DNA of 64,000 bases from Roseivivax isoporae LMG 25204 (GCF_000521865.1 NZ_JAME01000015.1:1-64000); one strand, 5' to 3'. Positions 50,001 through 58,332 are shown, numbered from the stretch's first letter. Numbers and translations: made by a program. The notes: generated by a model from the sequence alone, not told the origin.

Positions 50001-51109
50001 ACCGCCTGCGCCTCGCCCAGCCGGACGGGGCGGCGGATGTCGCGGTCGCGGCTCTCGGTCGTTGTCAGCGCGCAGAAGAGCCCGCGCGCGATGCGCCGGT
50101 CCGCCGAGGGCATGCGCCGGTAGAGCGTGTCGAGCCGGTGCGACAGCGACATGCGCAGAGCATCGTGGCTGCCGGCGCCGGCAATGGACGTCCCCTGAGG
50201 GATGTCGAAGGCCTCGAAGAAGTCCTCGAGCGCGATGGTGACGTGTCCCGTGGGCTGCCGGTCGCGTGCCTTGCGGTAGAGGATGCGCAGCGCGTGCTGC
50301 ATCAGCGGCAGCTTGTCGAGCTGCTCCTCGAGCCCGTTCAGCATCCATGCCGAAAGCCTGGGGTCGATCGTCGCGTCGTGCAGCACCGCAGGCCCCTCGA
50401 TGGCCTCCTGCATCTGGAAGCGGTCGAGCGTGGGCGTCAGGAACTGGCTCTCGTTGATCGCCCGGGCGAGCCCCGCGTAGCGGGCGCACTTGGCCAGCTC
50501 GTCGGTGCGGATGGTGATGACCACGTAGACGTCGCCCCGCGCCGCCGAGGTGCGCAGCAGCACGTCGACGAAACGCGACGCGGCCTCGGGGTCGTCCTGC
50601 GCGTAGCGGAAGATCTCCTCGAACTGGTCGATGAGGATCATGATCGGCCGCCCGCCGATCAGCCGCACCTTGTCGAGCGCCCCGGTCAGATCGCTCGACC
50701 GCTCGGCGATGTGGTTCTGGAAGAGCGTGGCGAGGTGGCCGATATCCTCGGTCTGCTCGTGATCGGGATCGGGCGCGCCAGCGCCGCTTTCGCCCAGCAC
50801 GATGGCGGTCGCGAGCGCATCGCAGAGCCGGTCGAGCGGATCGGTCTCGGGATGCATGTCGCAGAAGATCCAGTCCGACCCGCGTCCCGGCAGGAACCCG
50901 GCCTCGAGCGAGTTGAAGAGCCCCGTGCGCGCCAGCGAGGACTTGCCGCAGCCCGATGGGCCGGTCACGCAGAGAAAGCCGTGGCGCGCGAGCTTGGCCA
51001 GCATGTCGGCGACGTGGCCCGTGCGTCCGAAGAAGATCGCGAATTCCGAGCGCCGGAACGAGCGCAGGCCGGGATAGGGCGCGTCGCGCGACGGATCCCC
51101 GACGGTCAT
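47060..51109 (-). CDS. nSTAND1 NTPase with transmembrane segment and WD40 repeats
   Basis: This 1349-residue protein is a multidomain switch. Residues 11-30 (PYPGLRSFRRSEFAIFFGR) are the nSTAND1 entry motif; Walker A is GPSGCGKSS (50-58), Walker B IMILIDQFEE (156-165), and the STAND LPLMQHAL follows at 267-274. VDVSHECVLRLWRSL (408-422) ends the winged-helix region. One membrane helix spans about 524-543. About 750 residues of WD40 repeats follow (for example LVSGGNDDTLRIWSL and ILTGSLDHTARLW), presumably forming one or two propellers. STAND proteins oligomerise on ligand sensing. It overlaps the TIR gene by 4 bases, so the pair is one system. Confidence 0.9.
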   Translation of the reverse strand: MTVGDPSRDAPYPGLRSFRRSEFAIFFGRTGHVADMLAKLARHGFLCVTGPSGCGKSSLARTGLFNSLEAGFLPGRGSDWIFCDMHPETDPLDRLCDALATAIVLGESGAGAPDPDHEQTEDIGHLATLFQNHIAERSSDLTGALDKVRLIGGRPIMILIDQFEEIFRYAQDDPEAASRFVDVLLRTSAARGDVYVVITIRTDELAKCARYAGLARAINESQFLTPTLDRFQMQEAIEGPAVLHDATIDPRLSAWMLNGLEEQLDKLPLMQHALRILYRKARDRQPTGHVTIALEDFFEAFDIPQGTSIAGAGSHDALRMSLSHRLDTLYRRMPSADRRIARGLFCALTTTESRDRDIRRPVRLGEAQAVLDCGFEDLVRVIEVFREGSEGYLRIVGEHDGIDAGDTVDVSHECVLRLWRSLQEKWLPEEERAAEDIRFLAKRALEREENLRGGPLEKLLGSGLLSGPTLDRYSRWWKTRRPNAAWAARYLDRGAAGAAATGGTFARIERFVADSRRFLTYKRVGLATVALVMVGLVALTVTLQTNKRIASAEAERDRAKAQARQEIAERLASLNPSPRAAAPVAVARDATEVLAQVLAEAVPREPLARATTVRALNFTHELRRLDLGPGAARQVYAADFLPGGTEVAVLARDLTLTIWDTRAQAGAPRTVQLAEVQTDSAARNARAMAVGPDGTVAVGTERGALLLAEGLSGGAAPRLGELYPGRARFGARDTIGKIAFSRDGATLAASSLTGHVHLWQRGPDGAWGAHRILTTRALLSNDPADRARPSDGQEVLSDNGLAAWSVALDADGARGAVGLGDGRVCVFATRTDAAACRSGAHDAPVKALAFSPDATTLVSGGNDDTLRIWSLAPWRPGLEMPQPDLSPAVLWHESDLWDVAYDDTGKLVATATWDGTVQVYRTDRWRPLRTLRGHEQTLRTVAFAPGGSEILTGSLDHTARLWSPFTSRLSDYGLAAQTWLGRETPGILSSVALGRDAGWVAATDRRTIWLKSRGGPLAVLAPAPGVSKGAPPDEGGRLVLTGAPAEATAQAGPPSALAAPEGRDILLAAMRGPEVHAWERGEDGAWHGRVITLDGAAGNLSRRLIAVAADGARYAVEVLAPDVRGFLVCAVDAALCGTAPGAHIAYIGFAADAPAPDACRARASPTALALSDDGRLLAAGGDDCTVRLHDVAAPDDAPRLMDRHVGNITALDISADGSMVAAASADWTGSLWTPATGAVVRLTGSAVQQGHRSAVDAIHFAPSGRHAVTVSADERMIVWDAATGEPFLEYAGFEQSLNALDVKPSAAGVRIATGNNTGDIIVQPFFDDSRALLDHARGTLDAVLGAAPP

Positions 51110-52590
51110 GCGACCCGCGCGGCCTCGCCCCGCAGCTTGGCGAGGAACGCCTCCATCGACGCGCGGTCGATGTCGTCCCCGATGCGGATGATGTGCACGT
51201 TCGGCCCCTTGGGGCAGGGCTGCGCGGTCACCGGCGACGCGTCGCCCACCGCGATCTCGAACCGCTGCCGGGCGCTGTTCCAGATCGCCGCGCGCGATTG
51301 CTGGAAGATCTCGAAATGCGCCTTGGCGCGTTTCTGGCCAGCGGGCTTGTCGCCGTAGACCAGCACGATCGCGTTCTTGTTGCGCATGGTGTCGGTCAGC
51401 ATGGCATGGTCCACGTCGTCGTCGATGCAGGTGACGTTCACGTGTTCGGCCAGCGCCGTCACGATGCGGTCGCGGAGCACCGCGTCGCCCGGGTCTGCGT
51501 CGATCGACACGACCGGCGCGAAATAGCCCGTGTCGGCGTCGACGGAGGCCAGGGGCGGCGGCGCGCGCCGCGTCTCGATCATGGGGATGCTGTACTGCTC
51601 GAAATCCTCGGCGCTGGCGCTCTGCGCGGCGATGCCCGACAGGAAGGCGGCGTAATCCGCGTCGACCTCCTCGGGGTCGAGCTCGAGCGGCGTCCAGACC
51701 AGGGTATCGAGGCCCGCGGCGACCGCGGCGTCATGCTGGGCGATGGCGCTCGGCCGGTCGCCGAAGGCCGGCAGCCGCTTTCCCGCCACGGTGCCGAGGA
51801 CCTGCACGAAGACCGCGCCGCGGGTCAGCGCCGCGTCGAGCGTCCCGGGCGTCATCTCGCCCGGCAGCCGGTCGAGCCGGCGGACGACGAAGCCGTGCGC
51901 GACATAGCCGTTCTCGAGCCTGTCGGTGCGCAGCACCGCGTCGCGGGTGGGGGCGGCGAGGATCACGTCGACCTCGGTCTCGGGCGCGCGCTCCCCGGCC
52001 ACGACCGGCGGGGCGGCGGCCTCGGGTGCGGGCAGCTCGTCCGCCGCGTCGATGATCTGCGCCGCGAGTCGCTCCAGCGCGTCCGTGAAGTCGGCCTTGG
52101 AGTCTCCCTTGGCGGCGCTCGGAACGGGCGTGCCGAACAGCCGGACGGTGCCGCTGTCCTCGGCCCAGAAGCGGCAGGTTAGGATCTTCTTCACCCGCTC
52201 GCGCAGGTCCTCGAAACGCGAGGTCTTCTCGCGGTCCCAGAACGGGTCCAGCTCGACGATGCAGAGCCGCTTGCCGAGCGCCAGGAGCTCGCGCAGCTCC
52301 TTCTCGCAGCTCTCGGATTCGCAATAGGCGCGCGACAGGAAGATCAGCCCGATATCCGCCTCGCGTAGGTGCTCTCCGATGCGGTCGTCGATGACGTCGC
52401 CCACCCGCAGCATGCCCTGCTTGTCGAGGAGGAAGCGGAAGCGACCGTAATCGTTGTCCGCGCCGAGCTTGTAGGCGAGCTTTTCCATCAGTTCGGCGAG
52501 CCGCGAGGTGTCGAGCGCGCGGATGGGCGCGGTGTCCCTGTGGGAATAGCTCACGAAAAGGGAAAGACGTCGCGCCGCGCCGGCCGTCAT
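51106..52590 (-). CDS. TIR-domain protein, partner of the STAND-WD40 gene
   Basis: The 494-residue protein has an N-terminal TIR domain (about 9-145): LFVSYSHRD, LLDKQGMLRVGDVIDDRI, IGLIFLSRAYCESESCEKEL. Glu98 three residues after Cys95 matches the catalytic Glu of TIR NADases. Residues 205-330 (VDVILAAPTRD, VFVQVLGTVAG) and 365-490 (VVSIDADPGDAVLRDRIV, NAIVLVYGDKPAGQ) look like two further Rossmann-type modules, possibly degenerate TIR copies. No membrane segment is seen. It is likely the effector or signalling arm of the operon, if the downstream STAND protein senses an attack; this is inference. Confidence 0.85.
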   Translation of the reverse strand: MTAGAARRLSLFVSYSHRDTAPIRALDTSRLAELMEKLAYKLGADNDYGRFRFLLDKQGMLRVGDVIDDRIGEHLREADIGLIFLSRAYCESESCEKELRELLALGKRLCIVELDPFWDREKTSRFEDLRERVKKILTCRFWAEDSGTVRLFGTPVPSAAKGDSKADFTDALERLAAQIIDAADELPAPEAAAPPVVAGERAPETEVDVILAAPTRDAVLRTDRLENGYVAHGFVVRRLDRLPGEMTPGTLDAALTRGAVFVQVLGTVAGKRLPAFGDRPSAIAQHDAAVAAGLDTLVWTPLELDPEEVDADYAAFLSGIAAQSASAEDFEQYSIPMIETRRAPPPLASVDADTGYFAPVVSIDADPGDAVLRDRIVTALAEHVNVTCIDDDVDHAMLTDTMRNKNAIVLVYGDKPAGQKRAKAHFEIFQQSRAAIWNSARQRFEIAVGDASPVTAQPCPKGPNVHIIRIGDDIDRASMEAFLAKLRGEAARVA

Positions 52591-52643
52591 AATGCAGATC
52601 CGCTTCGAGAACTTTGAAATAAAAACTTTCGCCCGAGAGTTGC

Positions 52644-52672
52644 AGGCTACTGAACAAAGGTCCGCGGATCAA
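52644..52672 (-). promoter_or_regulatory. Candidate promoter of the TIR-STAND operon
   Basis: TTGATC (52672-52667) and TAGCCT (52649-52644) are 17 bases apart on the minus strand. The following 54-base leader to the TIR ATG is clearly more AT-rich than the surrounding genes. Confidence 0.4.
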
Positions 52673-52711
52673 CGACAGCGTTACGCAGGGTAAGGCTAAC
52701 CCGTCCCCGCG

Positions 52712-53524
52712 TCAGATTCCGATCTCGTCGAGCAGCCCCGCGATCATCGCGTGGTAGCCGCCGCCGAAGAGGCGCAGGTGCACCATGGCCGGCCACAGCT
52801 GGTAGACCGGGCGGCGTTCCTCCCAGCCGGGCTCGGGCTTGCCGTAGCCGCGCCAGAACGCGGTGTCGGGATTGCCGAAGAGCGTCAGCATGGCGAGGTC
52901 GACCTCGGAATGGCCATAATAGCTTGCCGGGTCGATCATCACCGCGCGGCCGTCGGTGAAGTGGATGTTGCCGCCCCAGAGGTCACCGTGCAGGAGCGAG
53001 GCCTTGGGGGCGCCGGGCAAGAGGTCTGCGGCGCGCGCTGCGAGCCGCTCGACGCGCGGGCGGAGGTCCGCCGGCAGCGCGGCGGGGTCGGAGAGGAGCC
53101 GCCGCTCGGCCCAGAAGGACGGCCAGTCGTCGGTGGCCGCGTTCGGGATCGGCACGGACCCGAAGGCGTAGTCCTCGTTCCAGCCATAGGTGCCGCCGTC
53201 CCAGCCGTGCATCTGCGCCAGCGCGGTGCCGAAGTCCCGCCACGTGCCGGACGTGGGCGCGACCTCCGGCAGGTGTTCGAGGCAGAGGAGGCGATGCTCG
53301 ACATGCACGACCTGCGGCACCGGCGCGTGCAGGAGCGCCATGGCCGACAGCATGCGCGCCTCGACGTGCACGAGCGGCCCGGTCTTGACCACCATCTCGC
53401 GCCCGTCCTCGAGGCGGACGAACCTGACCTCCGACAGATCGCCCCCCGACAGCGCGCGGGTCTCGGCGATCTCGGAGCCGAATGTGTCGAGCAGCGGGCG
53501 GGGCAGGGCGTCGCCGTCGGTCAT
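52712..53524 (-). CDS. Fructosamine/ketosamine-3-kinase family protein
   Basis: The 270-residue protein has the APH-like kinase fold of the fructosamine-3-kinase family: an N-terminal GGDLSEVRFVRLEDGREMVVKT, LLHGDLWGGNIHF with the catalytic Asp, and VMIDPASYYGHSEVDLAMLTLFG with the metal-binding Asp. These enzymes phosphorylate sugars bound to protein amines so that the adduct falls off (protein deglycation). It overlaps the YgfZ gene by 4 bases. Confidence 0.9.
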   Translation of the reverse strand: MTDGDALPRPLLDTFGSEIAETRALSGGDLSEVRFVRLEDGREMVVKTGPLVHVEARMLSAMALLHAPVPQVVHVEHRLLCLEHLPEVAPTSGTWRDFGTALAQMHGWDGGTYGWNEDYAFGSVPIPNAATDDWPSFWAERRLLSDPAALPADLRPRVERLAARAADLLPGAPKASLLHGDLWGGNIHFTDGRAVMIDPASYYGHSEVDLAMLTLFGNPDTAFWRGYGKPEPGWEERRPVYQLWPAMVHLRLFGGGYHAMIAGLLDEIGI

Positions 53525-54276
53525 GCCGAAAGCCTCAGCCGCGCGTCGCCAGCGACCATGTCGCCGGCGGCGCGGTCAAAGCGCAGGTAGGCGATGCCGG
53601 CGCCGCCCGCCTGCGTGTAGAGCGTGCCCGCGGCCTTGCCGTCCGCCTCGATCGGGGTGCCGACTGGCACCGAGCCGGTGACGGCGACCCGCGCGAGGCC
53701 CTTCTTGAGTTCGGTCTTGTGCTTCATGCGGGCGGTGACCTCCTGTCCCACGTAGCATCCCTTGCGGAAATCGACGCCGTTCAGACGCTCGAAGCCCGCC
53801 TCGAGGATGAAGGTGTCCGGGGTCAGCTCGATGCCGCTTTCGGGCACGAGCTGCGCGACCCTCAGCGCGTCCCAGTCGACGCCCTGCTCGGAGGGGCGGC
53901 CGTCATAGGCCCGCCAGCCCATCGCCGGGTCGCGCGGATCGGCGAACGCGCCCTCGGGTGCGGGTCCGAGCCCGCGGGCCACGCGGATGTCCGTCGGCTC
54001 GAGCGTGACGCGGGCGCGCAGCTTGTACAGGGACAGCGCCTTCATCAGCCCCTCGGCGAGCGGTGTCGCAACGTCGAGAAGGATGTCGTGCCCGTCGGGC
54101 GCCATGAAGAAATCCGCCCGGTACTTGCCCTGGGGCGTCAGGAGCGCGGCGTAGACGAGGCCTTGGGCCACGCGCTCGACATCGTTCGTGACCAGTCCCT
54201 GCAGGAAGTGGCTCGTGTCCTCGCCCGAGACGCGGATCACGGTGCGCGCGTCGCTGGCAGTACCGTCGGTGCTCAT
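53521..54276 (-). CDS. YgfZ/GcvT-like folate-binding protein
   Basis: The 251-residue protein has the YgfZ signature KGCYVGQEV with Cys174, which is needed for its role in Fe-S cluster assembly or repair with tetrahydrofolate. The N-terminal FLQGLVTNDV stretch also fits. GGAGA lies well before the ATG at 54276; an ATG at 54291 adds five residues. Context with a deglycase kinase does not suggest a shared pathway, only coupling. Confidence 0.88.
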   Translation of the reverse strand: MSTDGTASDARTVIRVSGEDTSHFLQGLVTNDVERVAQGLVYAALLTPQGKYRADFFMAPDGHDILLDVATPLAEGLMKALSLYKLRARVTLEPTDIRVARGLGPAPEGAFADPRDPAMGWRAYDGRPSEQGVDWDALRVAQLVPESGIELTPDTFILEAGFERLNGVDFRKGCYVGQEVTARMKHKTELKKGLARVAVTGSVPVGTPIEADGKAAGTLYTQAGGAGIAYLRFDRAAGDMVAGDARLRLSA

Positions 54277-54369
54277 GCTGTCTCCGGTCATCCCTGTCCT
54301 CGGCCGTCGCTGCCGGGCCCCGACTATAACATCTCGTCCGCCGGACGACAGGGGGCGCCGGCCCGCGTT

Positions 54370-56145
54370 TCAGTCGTCGGCGAATTGCAGGCGGTGAAGG
54401 TCCGCATAGGCGCCGCCCCGAGCCAGCAATTCGTCGTGGGTGCCCTGGTCGACCACGCGGCCCCCGTCCATCACGACGATCTTGTGCGCGTTGCGCACCG
54501 TCGAGAGCCGGTGCGCGATCACGAGCGTGGTGCGCCCCTCGGACAGCTCGTTGAGCGCGGCCTGCACAACCGCCTCGCTCGCCGCGTCGAGGGCCGAGGT
54601 CGCCTCGTCGAGCAGCAGGATCGGTGTGTCGCGCAGGACCGCGCGCGCGATCGCCACGCGCTGCCGCTGGCCGCCCGACAGGTTCGACCCGCGCGGCCCC
54701 ACGGGACTGTCGAGGCCGTCGGGCAGGCGCGGCAGGAAATCGGTCACGTGCGCCGCGTCGAGCGCCGCCTGCAGCCGGTCCTCGGGCACGTCCTGCCCCA
54801 GCACGATGTTCTCGCGCAGGGATTCGTCGAAGAGGAGCGCATCCTGGCTCACCACCGAGAAGAGGCGTCGCAGATCGGCCAGCCGCATCTCCGCGACCCC
54901 GGTGCCGCCGATCTCGACCCGGCCGCTTTCGACTTCGACGAGGCGCGTCAGGAGGTTGAACACCGTGGACTTTCCGGCGCCCGACGGTCCGACCAGGGCG
55001 GTCACCTGGCCGGCTTCGGCGGTGAAGCTCGTGCCGTTCAGCACCGCGGTGTCGCCGTAGGTCACGTACACGTCGTCGAGCACCACCTGGGGCACGCCCT
55101 CGGGCGCGGGGCGCGGGTTCTCCGGGTCGCCGATCGCGGGGGTCGTGTCCATCAGTTCCTTGATCCGCTCGAGGCCCGCCGCCGCGACCTGCAGGACGCC
55201 CGAGGTCGCGCCGAGACGGCGCAGCGGCTCGAAGGCGAGCCCGATCGCGGTGAAGAAGGCCATGAAGTCGCCGACCGTCTTGCCGCCCGACAGGATCTCG
55301 CCGCCGCCGTAGAGCAGCACGCCGGCGAAGCCGAGACCGGACATGAGGTCGATGAGGCCGGGGATCGACGCCTGTCCGGCAGAGGAGCGTATCTCGGTCC
55401 GGATGCGCTCGCGCGTCAGGCGGCGGTAACGCTTGGCCTGGTAGGCCTCGAGCGTGTTGAGCTTGACCGGCACGATGCCGTGAAAGATCTCGTTCAGCCG
55501 CACCGAGAGCCGCGCCGCGAGGTCGCGGGCATGGCGTGCGTTGCCGCGCACGTAGCGTTGCACGATGAGCGCCGGCGCGACCAGGAGGGGGGCGCCGATG
55601 AGCGCGATCAGCGTCCAGCGCCAGTCGATTGCGAAGGCCACGCCGAAGAGCGAGACGAGCGCGATCACGTCGCGCCCGGCGCCCGTGATCAGCGCGCGCC
55701 AGACCTTGTTCACGCTTTCGACGTCGCCCTCGATGCGCTGCATCAGGTAGCCCGGCGGGTTCAGCTGGTGGAACCCACCGTCGAGCGACATCAGGTGCGC
55801 CACGAGGTCCTGCCGGATATGGGACACGCTTTCCTGGCTGACCTTGGACAAGACCACCTTCTGCACCACGCTCGCGACCGCCCGGATCGCGAAGATTCCG
55901 AAGAAGGCCAGCCCGACGATCGGCAGGAGCTCGGCCGAACCGCCGACGAAGACCCGGTCGAACATCGGCTTCATCATGTAGGAGAGCGCGCCGAACATGG
56001 CGCCCTCAAGCGACATGAACAGGACGGCCACGAGGATGAGCGGCCAGTGCCGCCGGAGGTAGTTCCGCCAGACCCAGAGGATGAGCGCGGTGCGCTCGCC
56101 CGCGGTGCTGTCGGGACGGTCGATTCGGTCGACGTCGTGCGTCAT
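54370..56145 (-). CDS. MsbA-like ABC exporter (fused permease and ATPase)
   Basis: The 591-residue half-transporter has six membrane helices at the N-terminus and one ATPase domain: Walker [10 protein letters not shown] (386-394), LSGGQRQRVAIARA, Walker B PILLLDEATSALD and the IAHRLSTV switch. Homodimers of this type export lipids, lipid-linked sugars or drugs. It overlaps the upstream phosphatase gene by 4 bases; that pairing suggests an envelope lipid or glycan role, which is inference. Confidence 0.93.
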   Translation of the reverse strand: MTHDVDRIDRPDSTAGERTALILWVWRNYLRRHWPLILVAVLFMSLEGAMFGALSYMMKPMFDRVFVGGSAELLPIVGLAFFGIFAIRAVASVVQKVVLSKVSQESVSHIRQDLVAHLMSLDGGFHQLNPPGYLMQRIEGDVESVNKVWRALITGAGRDVIALVSLFGVAFAIDWRWTLIALIGAPLLVAPALIVQRYVRGNARHARDLAARLSVRLNEIFHGIVPVKLNTLEAYQAKRYRRLTRERIRTEIRSSAGQASIPGLIDLMSGLGFAGVLLYGGGEILSGGKTVGDFMAFFTAIGLAFEPLRRLGATSGVLQVAAAGLERIKELMDTTPAIGDPENPRPAPEGVPQVVLDDVYVTYGDTAVLNGTSFTAEAGQVTALVGPSGAGKSTVFNLLTRLVEVESGRVEIGGTGVAEMRLADLRRLFSVVSQDALLFDESLRENIVLGQDVPEDRLQAALDAAHVTDFLPRLPDGLDSPVGPRGSNLSGGQRQRVAIARAVLRDTPILLLDEATSALDAASEAVVQAALNELSEGRTTLVIAHRLSTVRNAHKIVVMDGGRVVDQGTHDELLARGGAYADLHRLQFADD

Positions 56146-56945
56146 TCCGGGCTCTGGGCCGACTGTGCGGCAGGGACGGGGACGCGCACCGGGTCGGCGC
56201 CCTCGGCCAGGGACCGCGCGGCCTCGGCGACGGGCGTGCGGGCGTCGAAGGCCGCCTGCAGGCGCTTGGCCGCGTATTCGGTGCGGATCCACTGCTCGAA
56301 GCCGATCTCACCCAAGGCCTGGCGCGCCTCGAACACGTCGATGATGTAGTCCTGGACGCCGGTCGCGGTGTGGCGCGAATGGAGGTACTTGAGCCCGAGC
56401 TGGCGTCGCGCGACCGAGATGGGCGCGTTCTCGAAGATCAGCAGGTAGAGTGCGCCCACGAACCCGGTGCGGTCCGCGCCCGACTTGCAGTGGAAGACAA
56501 GCGGCCGTTCGGCGGCGCGCAGCGCGTCGATCACGTCGGTGATGCGGTCGCGACTGGCGGCCTTGCGCGCCATGAGCTTGGCATCCACGAGTTCGAGCCC
56601 GTACGCCTCGCAGGCCTCCTTCTCGAAGAGGTAGTAGGAATACTTGTCCTCGCCGCGCAGGTTGATGACCGTGCGGATGCCGCGTTTCGCCGCCATCCGC
56701 GCGAAGCGGAACCGCGTCGGCTGGTTCGAGCGGTAGACCTCGGGCGCGACCTCGTAGAAGTTGGTCCAGAACGTCCGCAGGAATGCGTGGTCGAACACGT
56801 GGTAGTGCACCCAGGCCAGCGCGCGGCCGATCGGCGTCGCGATGTCACGACCGAAGGAGCGGCGGAAGCGCCGCTCGGCTTTCTCGATCCGGGTCCAGAG
56901 GGTCGCGAGCATGGGGTCGGGGTCCGGGTCTCTCGTGGTCGTCAT
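56142..56945 (-). CDS. Dual-specificity/tyrosine phosphatase-like protein
   Basis: The 267-residue protein has the cysteine-phosphatase loop FHCKSGADRTGF (Cys153, Arg159) and an earlier GIRTVINLRGEDKYSYY region typical of the DSP/PTP group that includes bacterial inositol and lipid phosphatases. N-terminal FRRSFGRDIATPIGRAL looks membrane-proximal. It is coupled to the MsbA-like exporter. No ribosome binding site is seen; an 18-base palindrome lies 7 bases before the ATG. Confidence 0.8.
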   Translation of the reverse strand: MTTTRDPDPDPMLATLWTRIEKAERRFRRSFGRDIATPIGRALAWVHYHVFDHAFLRTFWTNFYEVAPEVYRSNQPTRFRFARMAAKRGIRTVINLRGEDKYSYYLFEKEACEAYGLELVDAKLMARKAASRDRITDVIDALRAAERPLVFHCKSGADRTGFVGALYLLIFENAPISVARRQLGLKYLHSRHTATGVQDYIIDVFEARQALGEIGFEQWIRTEYAAKRLQAAFDARTPVAEAARSLAEGADPVRVPVPAAQSAQSPE

Positions 56946-56952
56946 GTGCTGC

Positions 56953-56970
56953 GCCGGGACATGTCCCGGC
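56953..56970. promoter_or_regulatory. 18-base perfect palindrome in the phosphatase leader
   Basis: GCCGGGACATGTCCCGGC is a perfect palindrome sitting 8-25 bases upstream of the phosphatase ATG, where a ribosome binding site should be. It may be a regulator site or a hairpin that limits translation. Confidence 0.4.
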
Positions 56971-57132
56971 TTGGGGTGGTCTAGAGCGGTTGGCGCCCGG
57001 TGGAAACCGTTTTCAGGCCCCGGCCGGCCACATGCCGCCGCGCGCCGGATCGCGTTGACGCCGCATCGGAGCCGGATAGGTTGGGCGCCGCGCCCGCCGG
57101 TTCAAGGGGCGCGGCCATCCCGGAGTTCCCGC

Positions 57133-58329
57133 ATGTCGCTTGCCCACGGCCGTCCGTACCTCGCCATTCCCGGCCCGTCGGTGATCCCCGACGCGGTGCT
57201 GGCCGCGATGCACCGGGCCTCGCCCAACATCTACGAGGGCGACCTCGTCGACATGGCCGCGGGGCTGGTGCCGGACCTCAAGCGGGTGGCGCGGACCGAG
57301 GGCCACGTGGCGATCTACATCGCGAACGGCCACGGCGCGTGGGAGGCGGCGCTGGCCAACACCGTGGCGCCGGGCGGGCGGGTGCTCGTCTGCGCGACGG
57401 GCCGCTTCGGCCATGGCTGGGCCGAGATGGCGGAGGCCATGGGGATCGCGACCGAGATCGTCGATTTCGGCCGCAAGACCCCCTTCGAGCCCGCACGGCT
57501 TGCCGAGGCCGTGGCGCGCGATGCCGGACAGGAGATCGCCGCGGTGCTGGCGGTCCACACCGACACCTCGACGTCGCTCCGCAGCGACATCGCCGAGATG
57601 CGCCGCGTGCTCGACGAGGCCGGGCATCCCGCGCTCCTCATGGTCGACTGCATCGCGTCGCTCGGCTGCGACGTCTACGAGATGGACCTGTGGGGCGCCG
57701 ACGTCACGGTCACGGGCTCGCAGAAGGGGCTGATGGTGCCGCCGGGGCTCGGCTTCGTCTTCTTCAACGACCGCGCGGCCGAGGTGCGCCGCCGCCTGCC
57801 GCGGGTCTCGCGCTACTGGGACTGGGCGCCGCGCGCCGACCCCGAGGCGTTCTACCAGTATTTCGGCGGCACCGCGCCCACCCACCACCTGTTCGGGCTG
57901 CGCACCGCGCTCGACATCATCCACGCCGAAGGCATCGAGGCGGTCTGGGCGCGACACGCGACGCTCGCCCGCGCGATCTGGGCCGCGGCCGAGGTCTGGG
58001 GCGAGGGCGGGCCACTCACGCTCAACGTCGCCGATCCGCGCCACCGCAGCCACGCCGTGACGGCCATGCGGCTCGGCACGCCGCACGGCGCGCGCCTGCG
58101 CGAATGGACCGAACGCGAGGCCGGCGTGACGCTCGGCATCGGGCTTGGCATGTCCGAGGAGGGCGATCCGCAGGGACGCGGCTATTTCCGCTTCGGTCAC
58201 ATGGGACACGTGAACGCCCACATGGTGATGGGGCTTCTCGGCACCGTCGAGGCGGGGCTCGCGGCGCTGCAGATCCCGCACGGGCGCGGCGGCGTCATGG
58301 CCGCGGCCGAGGTGATCGCGGGCGGCTGA
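57133..58329 (+). CDS. Class V aminotransferase (serine-/alanine-glyoxylate aminotransferase-like)
   Basis: The 398-residue PLP enzyme has the class V pattern: an N-terminal AIPGPSVIPDAVLAAMHRASPNIYEGD, VDCIASLGCDVYEMD and the cofactor lysine Lys198 in TVTGSQKGLMVPPGLG. In methylotrophs and phototrophs such enzymes make hydroxypyruvate from serine and glyoxylate. GGAG precedes the ATG at 57133. It is divergent from the phosphatase gene. Alanine as donor is equally possible. Confidence 0.9.
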   Translation: MSLAHGRPYLAIPGPSVIPDAVLAAMHRASPNIYEGDLVDMAAGLVPDLKRVARTEGHVAIYIANGHGAWEAALANTVAPGGRVLVCATGRFGHGWAEMAEAMGIATEIVDFGRKTPFEPARLAEAVARDAGQEIAAVLAVHTDTSTSLRSDIAEMRRVLDEAGHPALLMVDCIASLGCDVYEMDLWGADVTVTGSQKGLMVPPGLGFVFFNDRAAEVRRRLPRVSRYWDWAPRADPEAFYQYFGGTAPTHHLFGLRTALDIIHAEGIEAVWARHATLARAIWAAAEVWGEGGPLTLNVADPRHRSHAVTAMRLGTPHGARLREWTEREAGVTLGIGLGMSEEGDPQGRGYFRFGHMGHVNAHMVMGLLGTVEAGLAALQIPHGRGGVMAAAEVIAGG

Positions 58330-58332
58330 GGC

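Noticed and set aside
47105-51358. 1417-codon open frame on the plus strand opposite the STAND gene
   Set aside because: It is antisense to a clear STAND-WD40 gene and is rich in Arg/Gly/Ala with no domain. Long antisense open frames are expected in this GC-rich DNA.
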